A stretch of DNA of 31,907 nt from JBOGUF01 sp050696075. GTDB taxonomy: Bacteria > Chloroflexota > Chloroflexia > Thermomicrobiales > UBA6265. Under the pieces are notes generated by a model. It saw nothing but the letters and a program-made list of their open reading frames with translations. It made no database searches and had not been told where the DNA came from. The position numbers and the translations under genes were made by a program. Position 1 is the stretch's first letter; each line of letters starts with the position of its first letter. Location: NCBI GenBank assembly GCA_050696075.1, contig JBOGUF010000058.1, positions 1 to 31,907 on the forward strand, given 5' to 3'. Shown here piece by piece: positions 31,125 to 31,907 of the stretch.

Positions 31125-31397
31125 TCACCCCCTTTTTAGCGCCGCGTTCTCCAGTGCCAGTTGCCCGCAGAAGCGCTCCAACTCGGCAACCCGGCGCTCC
31201 AAGGCCACCGTGCTCGCCGCCTCGGACGGCCCAAAGGCCGCGTCACCGCGCTCGGCCACCTCGCGTCGCCAGCGCAACAGCAGCCCTTCGGCGAGGCCAT
31301 GCTCCCGGCAAACCTGCGCCGGATGCTTCGCGCCGCTGACCACTTCCTGCACCGCCGCGAGTTTGAACTGACGACTGCAGGTCCGTCCCCGTCCCAT
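31125..31397 (-). CDS. IS3-family OrfA transposase helper
   Basis: A 90-residue helix-turn-helix protein of the IS3 orfA type: K-L-A-A-V-Q-E-V-V-S-G-A-K-H-P-A-Q-V at about 12-29, then a leucine-zipper-like helix (V-A-E-L-E-R-F-C-G-Q-L-A-L-E-N-A-A-L-K-R) at the end. It recognises the element's ends. The gene closes at a run of five A and five G (31128-31137), which resembles the slippery site used for the OrfAB fusion. The OrfB frame here lies +1 of OrfA rather than the usual -1. Confidence 0.85.
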   Translation of the reverse strand: MGRGRTCSRQFKLAAVQEVVSGAKHPAQVCREHGLAEGLLLRWRREVAERGDAAFGPSEAASTVALERRVAELERFCGQLALENAALKRG

Positions 31398-31484
31398 CTC
31401 GTCCTCCGCTGGCTGGCGGTCCGTCTACCGCCTCCCCCGGAGGCATTGCCTCTCAGCGTGGTTCGCGATTTGGGGGGCAGTCCA

Positions 31485-31797
31485 CCCGTCCGGTTGTCAG
31501 GATTGCCATAGGAACGCCGGTATGGAAAGCATACTCAAATAGCTGTCGCTCGGCTTCGGCTCCACCTCCAATCTGTTTGACCTCGATGAACACCGCGGGC
31601 GTTTTTGGAGGATGGCAGAGCGCGAAGTCCACTCGACGTCCGGACAGGGAAAACTCTGGAATCACGACGCCAGGGTCGAACGTCGGCCAGGAAAGCGCGC
31701 TGAGGATCCGCAGAACAATCCCTTGGGATACCGCAGCCTCGCTGACGAATTCACTTGCCCTGATCCGCTGCTGTATGTCAACGATGACGTCTCGCAT
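31485..31797 (-). pseudogene. PD-(D/E)xK nuclease-like gene (HsdR-N type), cut by the IS
   Basis: From ATG 31797 (GAGGAC 7 nt upstream) a protein starts that resembles the N-terminal nuclease domain of type I restriction HsdR-like proteins: S-G-R-R-V-D-F-A-L (Asp57), V-F-I-E-V-K-Q (Glu72, Lys74), then R-Q-L-F-E-Y-A-F and M-A-I-L-T-T-G-R. Right after this the frame enters the insertion sequence at 31484 and stops. The continuation is not visible on the other side of the element, so the 3' part is lost. The remaining 31798-31907 shows no gene, only the leader of this one with a CATAAT that could be a -10 box. Confidence 0.75.
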
Positions 31798-31907
31798 GCG
31801 CTTGTCCTCAGGCTGGTTCTTTTTGCGACATTATGATGATCTCGAATTATGCCAGATAAGGAGACAGACTGAGAGCGAGCTTTCGACTGGTAGGAACAAG
31901 GCGGGGT

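Larger units (their letters stand above)
30205..31484 (-). mobile_element. IS3-family insertion sequence
   Basis: A 1280-bp element with imperfect terminal inverted repeats: TGGACTGCACCC at 30205 and, read from the other end, TGGACTGCCCCCC (31484 inward). The ends begin TG and finish CA as expected of the family. It contains orfA and orfB on the minus strand. No clear target-site duplication is visible (CCTA before, CCCG after), so one flank may have been lost by deletion. The right end lies inside the nuclease-like gene at 31485-31797. OrfB carries a frameshift, so this copy is probably immobile unless the missing base is a sequence error. Confidence 0.88.

Noticed and set aside
31612..31836. 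Plus-strand frame of 74 codons near the window end
   Set aside because: It lies opposite the nuclease-like gene, which has clear family motifs on the minus strand.

Overview
This is a GC-rich chromosomal segment with the gene content of a free-living bacterium. An F-type ATP synthase operon, isoprenoid MEP-pathway genes, an rny-ymdB-spoVS cluster, zinc-ribbon proteins with repeated P-x-W-L motifs, and intergenic space filled with short tandem and palindromic repeats together suggest a Chloroflexota lineage, perhaps near Thermomicrobia. The placement is an inference from style and synteny, because no rRNA or other marker is present.

Layout. Positions 1-6000 (+): the 3' part of an ATP synthase operon (atpF-atpH-atpA-atpG-atpD-atpC). 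Upstream atpB and atpE presumably lie outside the window. 6340-9000 (+): murA, a lone receiver-domain response regulator and a dolichol-phosphate-mannose-synthase-like glycosyltransferase. 9100-12035 (+): a YcaQ-family winged-helix protein, a four-helix membrane protein and a frameshifted amidohydrolase. 12093-12868 (+): an AbrB/PIN toxin-antitoxin operon with its own operator, facing a short-chain dehydrogenase (-). 13791-19696 (+): a tightly packed run from a clear promoter: rny, ymdB, a long spoVS, a PHP phosphoesterase, ispD, ispF, dtd. 19928-20680 (+): a zinc-ribbon membrane-anchored protein.

20688-26627 (-): four co-oriented genes. In transcription order they are a 1033-residue secreted low-complexity protein (valine/proline hendecad repeats, then a Pro-Pro-Ile/Val tract), a secreted Leu/Asp-rich acidic protein, a LuxR-type regulator with a degenerate receiver, and a Tat-type secreted DUF4352-like protein. 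I recognise no function for the two large secreted proteins. This is the best candidate for an undescribed cell-surface system in the window.

27332-28819 (-): an msrA-msrB fusion and an orphan Phd-type antitoxin. 28990-31907: an accessory zone with broken brnT/brnA, a putative antitoxin with a degraded doc toxin, a small conserved-looking protein, and an IS3-family element inserted into a PD-(D/E)xK nuclease-like gene.

The most striking non-coding signal is a system of heptanucleotide tandem arrays between genes. Several unrelated 7-nt units occur (GTTAGGC, GAGTACC, TAGGAGC/GCTAGNA, GCTTCGA, GGAGTCA, CTGAACR, TTCCGCT). They start inside stop codons, build long hairpins when inverted, and at four places carry the Shine-Dalgarno sequence of the next gene. 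A second signal is a palindromic element found at 614-746 and 19732-19791, whose hairpins show compensatory base changes between copies.
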